From assembly GCF_004365915.1 (NCBI RefSeq), contig NZ_SODI01000001.1, positions 2,294,001-2,358,000 of the forward strand: DNA of 64,000 bases, written 5' to 3'. This document shows positions 27,512 to 38,207 of the stretch, piece by piece. This DNA comes from Cryobacterium psychrophilum. Its GTDB lineage: Bacteria > Actinomycetota > Actinomycetes > Actinomycetales > Microbacteriaceae. Each line of letters starts with the position of its first letter. The first letter of the stretch is position 1. The notes beneath the pieces are model-generated. The model made no database searches and was not told the origin of the DNA. It was given only the letters and a program-made list of their open reading frames with translations. The position numbers were made by a program, and so were the translations under genes.

Positions 27512-28219
27512 TCAGCGGTCGAAGTCGCGTTTGGTCACATAGACGGCCGCTTGGGTTCGACGCTGGAAGTCGAGTTTGGCGAGCATGGACGAGACGTAGT
27601 TCTTCACCGTCTTCTCGGCCAGGAACATGGACTTGGCAATTTCGCGGTTCGTGAGCCCGTCACCGATGAGGTCGAGCACCCTGCGTTCCTGCGGCGTGAG
27701 GGAAGCCAGACGAGCGTCTTGCGGGTTGGTCATGCCCTGGATCACACTGAGGCGGGTGGCCGGGTCGAACAGGTTCGCTCCGGCGGCTGCCCGCCGAATT
27801 GTATCGAGCAGGTCGTCGCTGCGAATCTCTTTGAGCACATAGCCTGCCGCGCCGGCCAGAATCGCGCCGCGCAGGGCGTGCTCGTCGTCATAGCTCGTGA
27901 GGATGACGCACTGCAGTGTGGGGTCGATCGAGCGCACGTCCCGGCATACCTCAATACCGGTGCCGTCGGGCAGTCGGGCATCAAGAATGCACACGTCGGG
28001 GTGCAGCGAGGGGATGCGCCGGGTGGCATCTTCGGCGAGGCCGGTGTCGCCGACGATGTCGAAGCCCTCGTCTTCGAGCAGTTCGCGCAGGCCCCGACGA
28101 ACGAGTTCATGGTCGTCGAGTATGAAGACGCGGGTGGCGGCCGGTGGGGACGCCGGTTGCGACTCGGAATCTGCCGGCCTCGTGGCGGCATCCGTCACGG
28201 TATCGGGGCTGTTGCGCAT
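27512..28219 (-). CDS. NarL/FixJ response regulator, DevR/DosR-like
   Basis: 235 aa from ATG 28219 (AAAGGA five bases upstream). Receiver domain with phospho-acceptor Asp in VCILDARLPDGTG and switch residues in LTSYDDE; LuxR-type HTH with LTPQERRVLDLIGDGLTNRE and FLAEKTVKNYVSSMLAKL, then RRTQAAVYVTK, close to mycobacterial DevR. A proline/alanine-rich N-terminal extension of about 30 residues is extra. No sensor kinase is next to it. Probable activator of the usp/adh genes through the GGGACTTCYGCCCCTA boxes. Confidence 0.88.
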   Translation of the reverse strand: MRNSPDTVTDAATRPADSESQPASPPAATRVFILDDHELVRRGLRELLEDEGFDIVGDTGLAEDATRRIPSLHPDVCILDARLPDGTGIEVCRDVRSIDPTLQCVILTSYDDEHALRGAILAGAAGYVLKEIRSDDLLDTIRRAAAGANLFDPATRLSVIQGMTNPQDARLASLTPQERRVLDLIGDGLTNREIAKSMFLAEKTVKNYVSSMLAKLDFQRRTQAAVYVTKRDFDR

Positions 28220-28319
28220 CGTGTTCCTTTCGCTGCGCGGCACATGCCGGATGGGCGTTGATTCTCAGTGTCGCGCAGGCGGAGGCGCGTCGGTAGGGCC
28301 GAACGTCCGTAGCTGTCGA

Positions 28320-28643
28320 TCAGGAGCGCACGAGCCGCGCGATCGCGGCTGACGCCTCCCGAATCTTGGCGTCTGCCTCTTCGCCTCCCGCGGCCGCTGC
28401 ATCGCGAACGCAGTGGTTGAGGTGGTCGTCGAGAAGCCCGAGGGCCACGGATTGCAGTGCGCTCGTCATCGCAGAGACCTGGGTCAGGATATCGATGCAG
28501 TACTTGTCGTCGGTGACCATGCCCTGCAGCCCGCGCGCCTGGCCCTCGATACGACGCAGGCGCTTGAGGTAGTCGTCTTTGTTGGAGATGTACCCGTGCG
28601 GGCCCTGGTGATCGTCGGGTGAGACCGTGAGCGGCTCGGCCAT
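28320..28643 (-). CDS. csoR: Copper-sensing repressor CsoR
   Basis: 107 aa from ATG 28643. Helical CsoR fold with the full Cu(I) site: Cys in DDKYCIDILTQ, His and Cys in DDHLNHCV. DNA-binding basic region DYLKRLRRIEGQARGLQG. Copper binding releases it from the operator at 28692-28706, derepressing copZ-copA on the other strand and probably itself. Confidence 0.92.
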   Translation of the reverse strand: MAEPLTVSPDDHQGPHGYISNKDDYLKRLRRIEGQARGLQGMVTDDKYCIDILTQVSAMTSALQSVALGLLDDHLNHCVRDAAAAGGEEADAKIREASAAIARLVRS

Positions 28644-28691
28644 GTGGGTTCCGTTCGTTGTTCTGGATCGCCTGCGACTTTGGCAGATGAG

Positions 28692-28706
28692 TACCCCCAA
28701 GGGGTA
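28692..28706. promoter_or_regulatory. CsoR operator
   Basis: TACCCCCAAGGGGTA, a G/C-tract palindrome matching the known CsoR operator type, midway between csoR (start 28643, minus) and copZ (start 28758, plus). Confidence 0.85.
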
Positions 28707-28757
28707 TGGTTAAGGCTAGCCCTAATCGGGGAGAGCAACAACAGTAACAGGGGAATC

Positions 28758-28985
28758 ATGAGCATCGAGAACACGTACCTGGTCACGGGCATGACGTGCG
28801 AGCACTGCGTGGCGAGCGTGAAAGAGGAGATCGGCTTCATTGCCGGCACCCACGATGTCAGCGTCAAGCTCGTCAAGGGTGGCTCCTCCTTGGTAACCGT
28901 GACGAGTGAGTCTCTGCCCGACCCCGTCGCCATAGCCGCGGCCATCGAAGAAGCGGGCTACCAGCTCGCTCCGATCGCCTCATGA
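28758..28985 (+). CDS. copZ: Copper chaperone CopZ
   Basis: 75 aa single heavy-metal-associated domain with the metal loop [13 protein letters not shown]. It carries Cu(I) in the cytosol and hands it to the ATPase encoded next; the two genes overlap by 4 nt. A GGGGAATC ribosome site precedes ATG 28758. Confidence 0.93.
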   Translation: MSIENTYLVTGMTCEHCVASVKEEIGFIAGTHDVSVKLVKGGSSLVTVTSESLPDPVAIAAAIEEAGYQLAPIAS

Positions 28986-31225
28986 CCACGTCGCAGGTCG
29001 ACCTTCTCGTAGGGGGCATGACCTGTGCGTCCTGCGCAGCCCGCATAGAAAAGAAGCTCAACCGGATGCCGGGGGTTGAGGCCACGGTCAACTACGCCAC
29101 CGAGAAGGCCACCGTGCTCATGCCGGCCGGCACCTCCGCGACCGACGCCATCGCCACCATCGAGGCGACGGGTTACACGGCGACGCTGCCGGCACCGCCG
29201 GCGGACGACGGCGCCGGTGCGCCCGGTGCGCCCGGTCCGGCCGACGAGGTCGAGGAGTTGCGCCGCCGCGTGCTCGTGTCGGCGGCACTGACGCTGCCGG
29301 TGGTTCTGCTCTCCATGATCCCGGCCCTGCAATTCGACAACTGGCAGTGGCTGGCCCTCACCCTCGCGGCTCCCGTCGCCGTCTGGGGCGCGTGGCCCTT
29401 CCACCGGGCGGCCTGGACGAACGCCCGGCACGGCGCGGCCACCATGGACACCCTCGTGAGCGTCGGCGTTTTCGCCGCGCTCGGCTGGTCGCTCTTCGCC
29501 CTGTTCTTCGGCACCGCAGGCATGGTCGGTATGACGATGGGCTTCAGCTTCACGGCGTCACCGCAGGGCGGGGCCGGCGAGATCTACCTGGAGGTGGCAT
29601 CCGCGGTCACGGTCTTCATCCTGGCCGGGCGGTACGCCGAAGCGCGCGCCAAACGCCGCTCCGGAGCGGCTTTGCTCGCCCTGCTCGAGCTCGGCGCGAA
29701 AGAAACCACGCTGTGGCGTGACGGCGTGGAGACTCGCGTCGCGACGGACTCCCTCGTGGTGGGCGACCAGTTCGTCGTGCGCCCCGGGGAGAAGATCGCC
29801 ACCGACGGTGACGTCGTGACGGGAACCTCCGCCGTGGACGCCAGTATGCTGACGGGGGAATCCGTGCCCGTCGAGGTGGGCCCCGGCGACGCCGTCGTGG
29901 GGGCGACGCTCAACTCCGGCGGACGCCTCGTGGTGCAGGCCACCCGCGTGGGCGCCGATACGGAACTTGCGCACATCGGGCGACTCGTGGAGCAGGCGCA
30001 GACCGGAAAGGCCGATGTACAGCGGCTCGCCGACCGGGTGTCGTCGGTGTTCGTTCCGATCGTCATCCTGCTGGCGCTGGGCACCCTCGCGGTGTGGCTG
30101 CTCGTGGGCGGCGGACCGGAGCTCGCGTTCACCGCCGCCGTGGCGACGCTCATCATCGCGTGTCCGTGCGCGCTCGGGCTGGCCACGCCCACCGCCCTGC
30201 TGGTCGGCACCGGGCGCGGTGCGCAACTGGGGATCCTGATCAAGGGGCCACAGGTGCTCGAATCTACGCGTCGGGTCGACACGATCGTGCTCGACAAGAC
30301 TGGCACCGTGACCACCGGCAGCATGACGCTCGCCACCGTCATGGCCATCAGCTGCAGCAGCGAAGTTGAGTTGCTCGGGTTCGCGGGGTCTGCGGAAAAT
30401 GGCTCCGAGCATCCTATCGCGGCGGCAATTGTCGCCGGCGCCCGTGCCCAGGTGGGCGAATTGCCCGTCGCGGAGTCGTTCGGTTCCGAGCAGGGCCTTG
30501 GGGTCAGCGCCGTCGTTGATGGTCACCTCGTTGTCGTGGGTCGCGCGCAGTGGTTGGCCGAGGCGTGGAGCATTGCGTTGCCGGTTGAGCTGTCCGCCGT
30601 TCTCGGCGTAGCTGAGGCGAATGGCGAGACCGCCGTCGTCGTGGCATGGGATGGCAAGGCACGCGGGGTGCTCGGCGTCTCCGACGTCGTCAAGCCCACG
30701 AGCGCGGCCGCAATCGCCCGCTTCCGGGAACTGGGTCTGCGCCCGATTCTGCTCACCGGCGACAACGAGGTCGTGGCGCGAGCCGTCGCCGCAGTGGTGG
30801 GAATCGACGAGGTGACCGCCGGGGTCCTTCCCGCGGGCAAGGCGGAGATCATCCGTCGGCTGCAGGCCGAGGGAGCCGTCGTGGCAATGGTCGGTGACGG
30901 TGTGAACGACGCCGTGGCGCTCGCCACCGCCGACCTCGGCATTGCCATGGGCACAGGCACCGACGTTGCCATCGAAGCGAGCGACCTCACCCTGGTGCGC
31001 AGCGACCTGCTCGCGGCAGCGGATGCCATTCGCCTGGCGCGCAGCACCCTGGGGACGATCAAGGCGAACCTGTTCTGGGCTTTCGCCTACAACGTTGCCG
31101 CCATCCCGCTCGCGATGCTTGGCCTGCTCAACCCGCTCATTGCCGGAGCGGCCATGGCGCTGTCGTCGGTCTTCGTGGTGACCAACAGCCTGCGCCTGCG
31201 CCGGTTCCGGGCGCTCGCCAACTAG
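28982..31225 (+). CDS. copA: Copper-exporting P1B-type ATPase
   Basis: 747 aa. One N-terminal metal-binding domain ([16 protein letters not shown]), an alanine/proline linker, membrane helices with the ion-pathway CPC in [17 protein letters not shown], phosphorylated Asp in [10 protein letters not shown] and the hinge [19 protein letters not shown]. Exports Cu(I). Third partner of the CsoR/CopZ system; a strong terminator follows at 31275. Confidence 0.94.
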   Translation: MTTSQVDLLVGGMTCASCAARIEKKLNRMPGVEATVNYATEKATVLMPAGTSATDAIATIEATGYTATLPAPPADDGAGAPGAPGPADEVEELRRRVLVSAALTLPVVLLSMIPALQFDNWQWLALTLAAPVAVWGAWPFHRAAWTNARHGAATMDTLVSVGVFAALGWSLFALFFGTAGMVGMTMGFSFTASPQGGAGEIYLEVASAVTVFILAGRYAEARAKRRSGAALLALLELGAKETTLWRDGVETRVATDSLVVGDQFVVRPGEKIATDGDVVTGTSAVDASMLTGESVPVEVGPGDAVVGATLNSGGRLVVQATRVGADTELAHIGRLVEQAQTGKADVQRLADRVSSVFVPIVILLALGTLAVWLLVGGGPELAFTAAVATLIIACPCALGLATPTALLVGTGRGAQLGILIKGPQVLESTRRVDTIVLDKTGTVTTGSMTLATVMAISCSSEVELLGFAGSAENGSEHPIAAAIVAGARAQVGELPVAESFGSEQGLGVSAVVDGHLVVVGRAQWLAEAWSIALPVELSAVLGVAEANGETAVVVAWDGKARGVLGVSDVVKPTSAAAIARFRELGLRPILLTGDNEVVARAVAAVVGIDEVTAGVLPAGKAEIIRRLQAEGAVVAMVGDGVNDAVALATADLGIAMGTGTDVAIEASDLTLVRSDLLAAADAIRLARSTLGTIKANLFWAFAYNVAAIPLAMLGLLNPLIAGAAMALSSVFVVTNSLRLRRFRALAN

Positions 31226-31274
31226 GACGCCGCCGTGCGCCGCAGGCCCCTGGGTATCCCTCTCTGAGTGGCCG

Positions 31275-31301
31275 GGGCCGATTGGGCTGCCCAATCGGCC
31301 C
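31275..31301. terminator. Terminator after copA
   Basis: Perfect 12-bp stem GGGCCGATTGGG (31275-31286) with CCCAATCGGCCC (31290-31301), loop CTG, 50 bp past the copA stop. Confidence 0.8.
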
Positions 31302-31377
31302 AGGCGACCGGGCTGCCGGGGCGTCCCAGGGGAGGTGGACACATTCCGTCATACTGATTTTGCCGTGGGCGTTTGGG

Positions 31378-31406
31378 TTGACACACTCAGAAGTCAGCGG
31401 TAGCAG
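31378..31406 (+). promoter_or_regulatory. Putative metNIQ promoter
   Basis: TTGACA followed after 17 bp by TAGCAG, 25 bp upstream of the metN start. I looked for a SAM riboswitch here and saw none. Confidence 0.4.
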
Positions 31407-31430
31407 GCCGCGCGAAACTTCAGGACCATC

Positions 31431-32417
31431 GTGATCTCCGTTCAGCACGTCACCAAGACCTTCCGCTCCGGCGGCACCGTCACCGCTGCCCTCCAGGACG
31501 TCTCGCTCGAGGTGGCCGAGGGCGAGATCTTCGGGGTGATCGGCCAGAGCGGCGCGGGTAAGAGCACCCTGATCCGGGCGATCAATCTGCTTGAGCGACC
31601 CGACTCCGGCACAGTGACGGTCGACGGCGACGAGCTCACCGCGCTGTCGCCCGCAGCGCTCCGTCAAGCCCGCCGCAAGATCGGCATGGTCTTCCAGCAC
31701 TTCAATCTGCTGGCCGGCCGCACGGTTCGCGGGAATGTGGAACTCGGCCTCGAGATCATCGGGGTCGACGGCGACGCTCGGCGCCGCCGTTCACTTGAGA
31801 TCCTCGACCTGGTCGGACTCGCCGACAAGGCCAGTGCCTACCCCGCCGAACTCTCCGGCGGCCAAAAACAACGGGTGGGCATCGCCAGGTCGCTGGCCGG
31901 CAGACCCAAGGTGCTGCTCTCCGATGAGGCCACCAGTGCCCTCGACCCTGAGACCACCCGCTCGATCCTCGACCTGGTCAAAACCATCAACACCGACCTG
32001 GGCCTGACCGTGCTGCTCATCACCCACGAAATGGATGTCGTCAAGCGCATCTGCGACTCCGCTGCGCTGATCGAAGACGGCCGGATCGTTGAACACGGAC
32101 GCATCGTCTCGCTGATCTCCACCGCCGGGTCCCGGCTCGCCCACGAATTGTTCCCGCTCGGGGACGCTCCGGCACGACCGGGCGACACTGTCATCGACAT
32201 CACGTTCAGCGGCGGATCTGCCGACAGTCCGGTGATCGCCCAGCTGGCGCGCAGCTACGGCCTCGATGTATCGATCCTCGGCGCCGCCATCGAGACCATC
32301 GGCGGCAATCAGGCCGGCCGCACCAGGCTGGCGCTGCCGGGCAGCCCCGAGGGTCATGCGCGCCCGATCGCGGACCTGCGCAGCCAGGGCATGCTCGTCG
32401 AAATCGTGGGGGAATAG
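31431..32417 (+). CDS. metN: Methionine ABC transporter ATP-binding protein
   Basis: 328 aa from GTG 31431. Walker A GQSGAGKSTLIR, signature LSGGQKQRVGIARSL, Walker B VLLSDEATSALD, and a C-terminal NIL domain (about 255-328) that binds methionine and inhibits transport when the cell is full. Energises uptake with MetI and MetQ encoded behind it. Confidence 0.93.
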   Translation: MISVQHVTKTFRSGGTVTAALQDVSLEVAEGEIFGVIGQSGAGKSTLIRAINLLERPDSGTVTVDGDELTALSPAALRQARRKIGMVFQHFNLLAGRTVRGNVELGLEIIGVDGDARRRRSLEILDLVGLADKASAYPAELSGGQKQRVGIARSLAGRPKVLLSDEATSALDPETTRSILDLVKTINTDLGLTVLLITHEMDVVKRICDSAALIEDGRIVEHGRIVSLISTAGSRLAHELFPLGDAPARPGDTVIDITFSGGSADSPVIAQLARSYGLDVSILGAAIETIGGNQAGRTRLALPGSPEGHARPIADLRSQGMLVEIVGE

Positions 32418-32419
32418 CC

Positions 32420-33187
32420 GTGCTTCTGGATCCATCGCTGCCGCAATTCTGGTCTGACCTTTTCCAGGTGCTCCTGGTTGGCACCGGCCAGACCCTCTAC
32501 ATGGTGGGCGTCTCGCTGCTGATCACAATCATCGTGGGGCTTCCGCTGGGGATCGTGCTCGTCGGCACCGAACCCGGCGGCCTGATCGAGAGCCCGTTCG
32601 GCTCCCGCCGCCTCGGCCGTGTCATCAACCGGGCGCTCGAGTTCGCCGTCAACCTCGGCCGGAGCGTGCCGTTCATCATCCTGATGGTCGCGTTGATCCC
32701 GTTCACCAGACTGGTGGTGGGAACATTCATCGGCTCCACCGCCGCCATCGTGCCGCTGGCGATCGTGGCGATCCCGTTCTTCGCTCGCATGGTGGAGATC
32801 GCCATCAAGGAGGTCGACACGGGCCTGATCGAGGCTGCGGAGTCGCTCGGGGCCACTCGCTGGCAGATCGTTTCCAAGGTGCTTGTGCCGGAAGCACTCT
32901 CACCGATGATTCTCGGCCTGTCAACGACGGTCACCTCGATCATCAACTTTTCGGCCATGGTGGGCACCGTCGCCGGTGGCGGCCTTGGCGACGTTGCGGT
33001 GCGTTTTGGCTACCAGCGTTACAGCACCATCCACATGGTCGCTGTGGTCATCGTGATCTTCGTGATCGTGATGATCCTGCAGGGGCTGGCTACGATGCTG
33101 GCCAAGCGCTTCGCGCACAAGTCCCGGCCAAACCGGGCAGCCCAGGCGTCGTCGGTGCTGCGCCCCAGCGCCGTGAGCGGCGCGTAG
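32420..33187 (+). CDS. metI: Methionine ABC transporter permease
   Basis: 255 aa from GTG 32420, behind GGGGGAA. Five membrane helices and the MetI-type EAA loop EAAESLGATRWQIVSKVLVPEAL. Integral membrane channel of the methionine importer; two bases separate it from metN. Confidence 0.92.
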   Translation: MLLDPSLPQFWSDLFQVLLVGTGQTLYMVGVSLLITIIVGLPLGIVLVGTEPGGLIESPFGSRRLGRVINRALEFAVNLGRSVPFIILMVALIPFTRLVVGTFIGSTAAIVPLAIVAIPFFARMVEIAIKEVDTGLIEAAESLGATRWQIVSKVLVPEALSPMILGLSTTVTSIINFSAMVGTVAGGGLGDVAVRFGYQRYSTIHMVAVVIVIFVIVMILQGLATMLAKRFAHKSRPNRAAQASSVLRPSAVSGA

Positions 33188-33268
33188 CCCCCAGAACCCA
33201 GCTCGACCGCGTCGAAGTCAGCATGACGGCGCGGTCACCACGACCACCACCACGAGAAGAGTCCACCC

Positions 33269-34105
33269 ATGCGCTTCACCTCCCGCCGCACGCACCTTGC
33301 CGGTGCCGCCGTTGCCATCTCCGCCCTGTTCGCCCTCACCGCCTGCGCCGGGTCCTCAGACGACTCCGCCGCCACGAACGCTGACGGGGACAGTCTGGGG
33401 ACGCTCACCGTTGGCGCTCTGGCCACCCCGGCCGGCGACGTCCTCAAGTTCGTCGAGGAGAACCTGGCGGCTGATGCGGGACTTGACATCACGTTCCAGG
33501 AGTTCACGGACTACAACACTCCCAACGTGGCACTGTCCGACGGCTCGATCGACGCGAACCTGTTCCAGAATGCCACCTTCCTCGACACCTACAACGAGCA
33601 GGCCGGTGGAAGCCTGGTGAGCGTCGGCGAGATCTACCTGCCGAGCGCGGCGTTCTACAGCAACACCGTGACGTCCCTGGACGATCTCGAGGACGGTGCA
33701 AGCATTGCCATCCCGAACGACCCGACCAACGAGGGCCGTGCGCTCAAGATCCTCGCCGACGAGGGCCTGATCGAAACGACGGATGAGCCCACTGCGCTCG
33801 CCGACATCACCGAGAACCCGCACAAGTACGAGTTCCTGGAGATCGAGAACGCAACCCTGCCCCAGGCCGTGCAGGATGTCGACGTCGCGTTCGTGACCAT
33901 CTCGTTCGCGCTGCCGGCTGGCCTCACCGGTGACCAGGCGATCCTGCTCGAAGGCTCGGACAGCCCGTACTTCAACGTGCTCGCCACCACGCCGGAGCTC
34001 GAAGACGACCCGCGCATTGTGAAGCTCAAGGAACTCCTGCTCTCCGATGAGACCCAGCAGTTCATGATCGACACCTGGGGCGGACTCGTCATCCCAGCCG
34101 TCTGA
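33269..34105 (+). CDS. metQ: Methionine-binding lipoprotein
   Basis: 278 aa. Signal peptide with lipobox FALTAC (Cys about 28), then the NlpA/MetQ fold with FQEFTDYNTPNVALSDGSID and NDPTNEGRALKILADEGLI. Captures D/L-methionine outside the membrane for MetNI. Last gene of the operon. Confidence 0.92.
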   Translation: MRFTSRRTHLAGAAVAISALFALTACAGSSDDSAATNADGDSLGTLTVGALATPAGDVLKFVEENLAADAGLDITFQEFTDYNTPNVALSDGSIDANLFQNATFLDTYNEQAGGSLVSVGEIYLPSAAFYSNTVTSLDDLEDGASIAIPNDPTNEGRALKILADEGLIETTDEPTALADITENPHKYEFLEIENATLPQAVQDVDVAFVTISFALPAGLTGDQAILLEGSDSPYFNVLATTPELEDDPRIVKLKELLLSDETQQFMIDTWGGLVIPAV

Positions 34106-34230
34106 TCTACCAGATCCGCTCGAGCTGATCGACCGTCCCCCGCGTCGTTCTCTCCGTGATCGAGCCGTCCCGCGCGACGTGCCGTAAGATGAAATAGAAC
34201 CTGCGGGGGCGGGCGAGAGCGGTGCGCATG

Positions 34231-34241
34231 GGGGCTTCCCC
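34231..34241. promoter_or_regulatory. Candidate CstR-type operator (weak)
   Basis: GGGG-CTT-CCCC inverted repeat about 110 bp upstream of the flavoprotein start. CsoR/CstR-family operators are G/C-tract palindromes, so this is the best candidate here, but the match is short and unproven. Confidence 0.25.
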
Positions 34242-34347
34242 GGGTGCTGCTCGGTAGAGAACCCAGCACAGCGGGCCCAAGGCTCCGGTGTGGCCGCGGG
34301 CTGGCGTGCGGATGCCCCCGTGGACACACTTAAGGTGGAGGTATGAG

Positions 34348-36008
34348 ATGAGAACACTTATTGTCGGCGGGGTGGCCGGCGGCATGTCCGCGGCAACCAG
34401 GCTGCGTCGGCTCGACGAGTCGGCCGAGATCGTGGTCTTCGAGCGCGGGCAGTACGTGTCATTCGCCAACTGCGGACTGCCCTATTACGTGGGCGGCGTG
34501 ATCAAGAACCGCTCCGACCTGCTGCTGCAGACGCCCGAATCGCTCGCGTCCCGCTTTCGCCTCGACGTGCGCATCAACCGCGAGGTCACGTCCATCGACC
34601 GGCGCGAGCGCACGGTCACGGTGCGTGACACGCTCACCGGCGACGTCTCGACCGAAACCTATGACCGTCTCATCCTCGCGGCCGGCGCGTCTGCACGTGC
34701 AGCCCCAAGCGGGTTGACCACCTCCACCCTGCGAACGATCGACGACGTCGACCACATCGAGTCCGTGCTCTCGGCGCGGCCGGAGGGCGCAACCGCCGTG
34801 GTCATCGGAGCCGGGTTCATCGGGCTCGAGGCAGTGGAGAACCTCGTGCACCGCGGCGTGCACGTGACGCTCGTGGAGCTCAGCGGGCAGCCCTTGACTC
34901 CCCTTGACCCCGAGATGGCCGCCCCGTTGCTCGCGACGCTGCAGGAGCACGGCGTCGACGTGAGGCTCGGTACGACGGTGCTTGGTGCATCCGCTGGCAA
35001 CCTCGTCCTTGCGTTGAGTGATGGCACCACCGTTGACGCCGACCTCGTGATCGATGCGAGCGGAGTACACCCCGACACCTCGCTCGCCGCCCAGGCGAGC
35101 CTGCGCATCGGTGCCAGTGGCGGCATCTGGGTCGATGAAACCCAGCGCACAAGCGACCCCTTCATCTACGCGGTCGGCGATGGCGTGCAGAAAACGGATG
35201 CCGTGACCGGCGAACCCCTGCTCGTGACCATGGCGGGCCTCGCCAACCGGCACGGGCGCGCGGCCGCGGACAGCATTGCCGGGCAGCCAGAGCCTGCCGC
35301 ACCCGCGCTCGGAACGTCGATCGTCGGGCTTTTCGGTCTCACCGTGGCCCTCACCGGCTGGAGCGAGAAACGCCTCGTCGCCGCTGGCCGCGCCCACCGG
35401 ATTGCACACACGCATCCCGCCTCGCATGCCGGCTATTACCCGGGCGCCGAGACCATGAGCATGAAGCTGCTCATTGATTCGGAGACGGATGCCATACTCG
35501 GCGCCCAGATCGTGGGCGGCAGTGGGGTTGACAAGCGCATCGACGTGATCGCAACGGCGAGAGCGGGCGGGCTCACGGCATCCGCTCTCACACGGCTGGA
35601 ACTCGCGTACGCGCCGCAGTTCGCCTCAGCGAAAGACCCCGTCAACCAGCTGGGGTACGTGGCCGATAACCTGCGCGCCGCCACGAGTCGCAACATTCAG
35701 TGGCACGAACTCGCCGGGGCCCTCGCTGCCGGTGCGGCGCTTGTGGATGTGCGCAACGTCGGCGAATTCGACGCCGGCTCCATTCCGGGCGCCATCAATG
35801 TGCCGCTCGACGACCTGCGCCACCGCTTGGCGGATCTGCCGCCGGGTTCGCTGATCGTTCACTGCCAGGTGGGCCAGCGCGGCCACACGGCGGCCCGTAT
35901 TCTTGCCCAGCACGGCTTCGACGTGCGCAATCTTGACGGCGGCTACCGTACCTGGCTCGCCGGCGATTCTCTCCGCACGACCCGCACCACTCCCGAAGGG
36001 ATCCTCGT

Positions 36009-36012
<4 letters not shown>
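34348..36012 (+). CDS. CoA-disulfide reductase-like flavoprotein fused to rhodanese
   Basis: 554 aa from ATG 34348. Pyridine nucleotide-disulfide oxidoreductase part (about 1-445) with FAD motif IVGGVAGGMSAATRLRR, the single redox Cys in VSFANCGLPYYVGG and NAD motif VVIGAGFIGLEAVENL; C-terminal rhodanese (about 460-554) with active Cys in IVHCQVGQRGHTA. Such fusions reduce CoA persulfide or polysulfide in the cytosol. With a second rhodanese and a CstR-like repressor it forms a persulfide-handling operon. Confidence 0.88.
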
Positions 36013-36613
<601 letters not shown>

Positions 36614-36771
36614 CCACGGGTCGTCGGCTGTCGCGTCGCGGCAGCCGGGTAGTCGTGCAGAACGGGCGTGCGCCACCGGGGAAGTATTCCGGCGTGGCGG
36701 TAGCCGCCCCGCGCGGAATCTGACAGGCTGAGCGAGCCAGTGGACGCCGAACGATCGAAAGCGGGAGTGCC

Positions 36772-37281
36772 ATGACTGCCAAGCCGATTGCACATGTGAT
36801 TGTTGGTGTCCTGCCGGGGCAGCCCGACGCCGTGGTTCTCCAGGCCGCCACGTTTGCCCAGCGCTTCGACGCCGAGCTCGTATGCGCCTACGTCGATGTG
36901 AATCGCTACATGATCTTCGATTTGGGCGACGGGTCGATGACGTCGTTTCCCATCGACCAGGACCTGCTGGAACCGACGGATCCGAGCTTCGACCCCGCAC
37001 TGCTCGAGCATCTGACCACCCTGCTCGGCGGCCTCGACCTGTCGTGGTCGACTCGTGCGCTCGCCGGTGACCCGGCTCTGGCGCTCGGCGCCCTCGCCGA
37101 CACCATTGATGCGGCGATGATCGTTGTCGGTACCCGCGAGGCCACCGTGCGGGCGACCCTGGGGGAATTCTTCAACGGCGCCGTCGCCGTGCACCTCGCG
37201 CACCGGCAACACCGACCCGTCGTCGTCATCCCGCTCGCACCGGTTCCCCTGGACAAGGCGCTGCCCTGGAACGAGTCCTGA
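36772..37281 (+). CDS. Single-domain universal stress protein
   Basis: 169 aa, one Usp domain with an internal insertion (about residues 45-75, DLGDGSMTSFPIDQD). The nucleotide loop VVGTREATVRATLGEFFNGA keeps only part of the G-x2-G-x9-G pattern, so ATP binding is uncertain. Independent of the DosR-like boxes as far as I can see. It precedes the fluoride riboswitch by 30 bp. Confidence 0.8.
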   Translation: MTAKPIAHVIVGVLPGQPDAVVLQAATFAQRFDAELVCAYVDVNRYMIFDLGDGSMTSFPIDQDLLEPTDPSFDPALLEHLTTLLGGLDLSWSTRALAGDPALALGALADTIDAAMIVVGTREATVRATLGEFFNGAVAVHLAHRQHRPVVVIPLAPVPLDKALPWNES

Positions 37282-37310
37282 CCGTTCCGCTTGACCCCGT
37301 GTATCCTGAG

Positions 37311-37372
37311 GGCTGGCGATGGATCCCGCCGGAGCATCCGCTCGAACCGCCCACCGCTAATGGTTCCTATCC
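37311..37372 (+). ncRNA. Fluoride riboswitch (crcB motif)
   Basis: Contains the consensus blocks in order: GGCGATGGATCCCGCC (37315-37330), GAACCGCC (37344-37351) and GCTAATGGTTCCTA (37356-37369), which form the pseudoknotted fluoride aptamer. It lies 33 bp before the first crcB start, so fluoride should switch on both exporter genes. Confidence 0.9.
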
Positions 37373-37404
37373 TCTTCGCCCCGGCGAGAACTGGTAGGTG
37401 TTTC

Positions 37405-37833
37405 GTGAGCGACAAGGCGCCGGTGCACATGCGGTGGCAATACCTGGCCCTGGTTTTTGTGGGCGGCACCGGGGGGACCGCACTGCGTGAGGTGTTGCTG
37501 CTGTTGGATCCCGGTGCCATCGCCGTCACGTTCGCCATCAATGTCACGGGAGCGCTGCTGCTCGGCGCGCTGCTCGAGACCCTCCTGCGCCGCGGGCCTG
37601 ATGAGGGTCGGCGGCGCGGGACCCGGGTGCTGCTCGGCACCGGCGTACTGGGAGGCTTCACGACCTACAGTGCCCTCGCGACCGACACGAGCCTGCTCCT
37701 GGCCGACGGCTCGGTGGGCGCCGCCCTGCTCTATGCCGGAGGGACCCTGATTCTCGGAGCCGCGGCCACCTGGCTGGGCATTGTAGGGTCGGCGAGCGTG
37801 CATCGCCGCCGCAACGGTGGAGGTCTCGCATGA
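37405..37833 (+). CDS. crcB: Fluoride exporter CrcB/Fluc, first subunit
   Basis: 142 aa from GTG 37405 (GGTAGGTG upstream). Four membrane helices with FAINVTGALLLGALL and GVLGGFTTYSALATD, the Fluc pore signatures. Extra polar residues at the N-terminus. Two tandem crcB genes imply a heterodimeric channel, as in many Gram-positives. Behind the riboswitch; overlaps the second crcB by 4 nt. Confidence 0.92.
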   Translation: MSDKAPVHMRWQYLALVFVGGTGGTALREVLLLLDPGAIAVTFAINVTGALLLGALLETLLRRGPDEGRRRGTRVLLGTGVLGGFTTYSALATDTSLLLADGSVGAALLYAGGTLILGAAATWLGIVGSASVHRRRNGGGLA

Positions 37834-38207
37834 CCCCGCTGACTTTTATAGCCGTGGCACTTGCCGGTGGGCTGGGCGCGGCCGCCCGGCTTTTCGTCGA
37901 CGGCATGCTGCGCTCACGGTTGCGGGGGACGCTCGTGCTTGGCACGACCGTGATCAACGTCACCGGGTCGCTGCTGCTCGGCCTCCTGACCGGTCTCGCC
38001 CTCGTGCACCTCGTGAGCAGTGATTGGCTGCTGGTGCTGGGCGGCGGACTCCTCGGCGGCTACACGACGTTCAGCACGGCGAGCGTCGAGATCGTTCGTC
38101 TGCTGCAGCAACGCCGGTACCGGCCGGCGCTGACTGTCGGGCTCGGCATGCTCGTGGCATCCGTTGCCGCGGCCGGGCTCGGCCTCTGGTTCGGTCTCTC
38201 CCTATGA
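37830..38207 (+). CDS. crcB: Fluoride exporter CrcB/Fluc, second subunit
   Basis: 125 aa with GGLGAAARLFVDGML, INVTGSLLLGLLTG and LLGGYTTFSTASVE, again the Fluc fold. Partner of the upstream subunit. Its stop overlaps, tail to tail, the stop of the CHY zinc-finger gene. Confidence 0.93.
   Translation: MTPLTFIAVALAGGLGAAARLFVDGMLRSRLRGTLVLGTTVINVTGSLLLGLLTGLALVHLVSSDWLLVLGGGLLGGYTTFSTASVEIVRLLQQRRYRPALTVGLGMLVASVAAAGLGLWFGLSL

Noticed and set aside
29558..31342. 594-codon open frame antisense to copA
   Set aside because: GC-rich third positions of copA keep the antisense frame open; the translation is low-complexity H/R/G/D-rich with no domain.
31302..31430. SAM riboswitch before metN
   Set aside because: No SAM-I, SAM-II or SAM-IV core blocks found; only a terminator and a TTGACA-type promoter.
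34106..34347. Possible tRNA or structured RNA upstream of the flavoprotein gene
   Set aside because: GC-rich stems can be drawn, but no tRNA T-loop/anticodon arrangement or known riboswitch motif is present.
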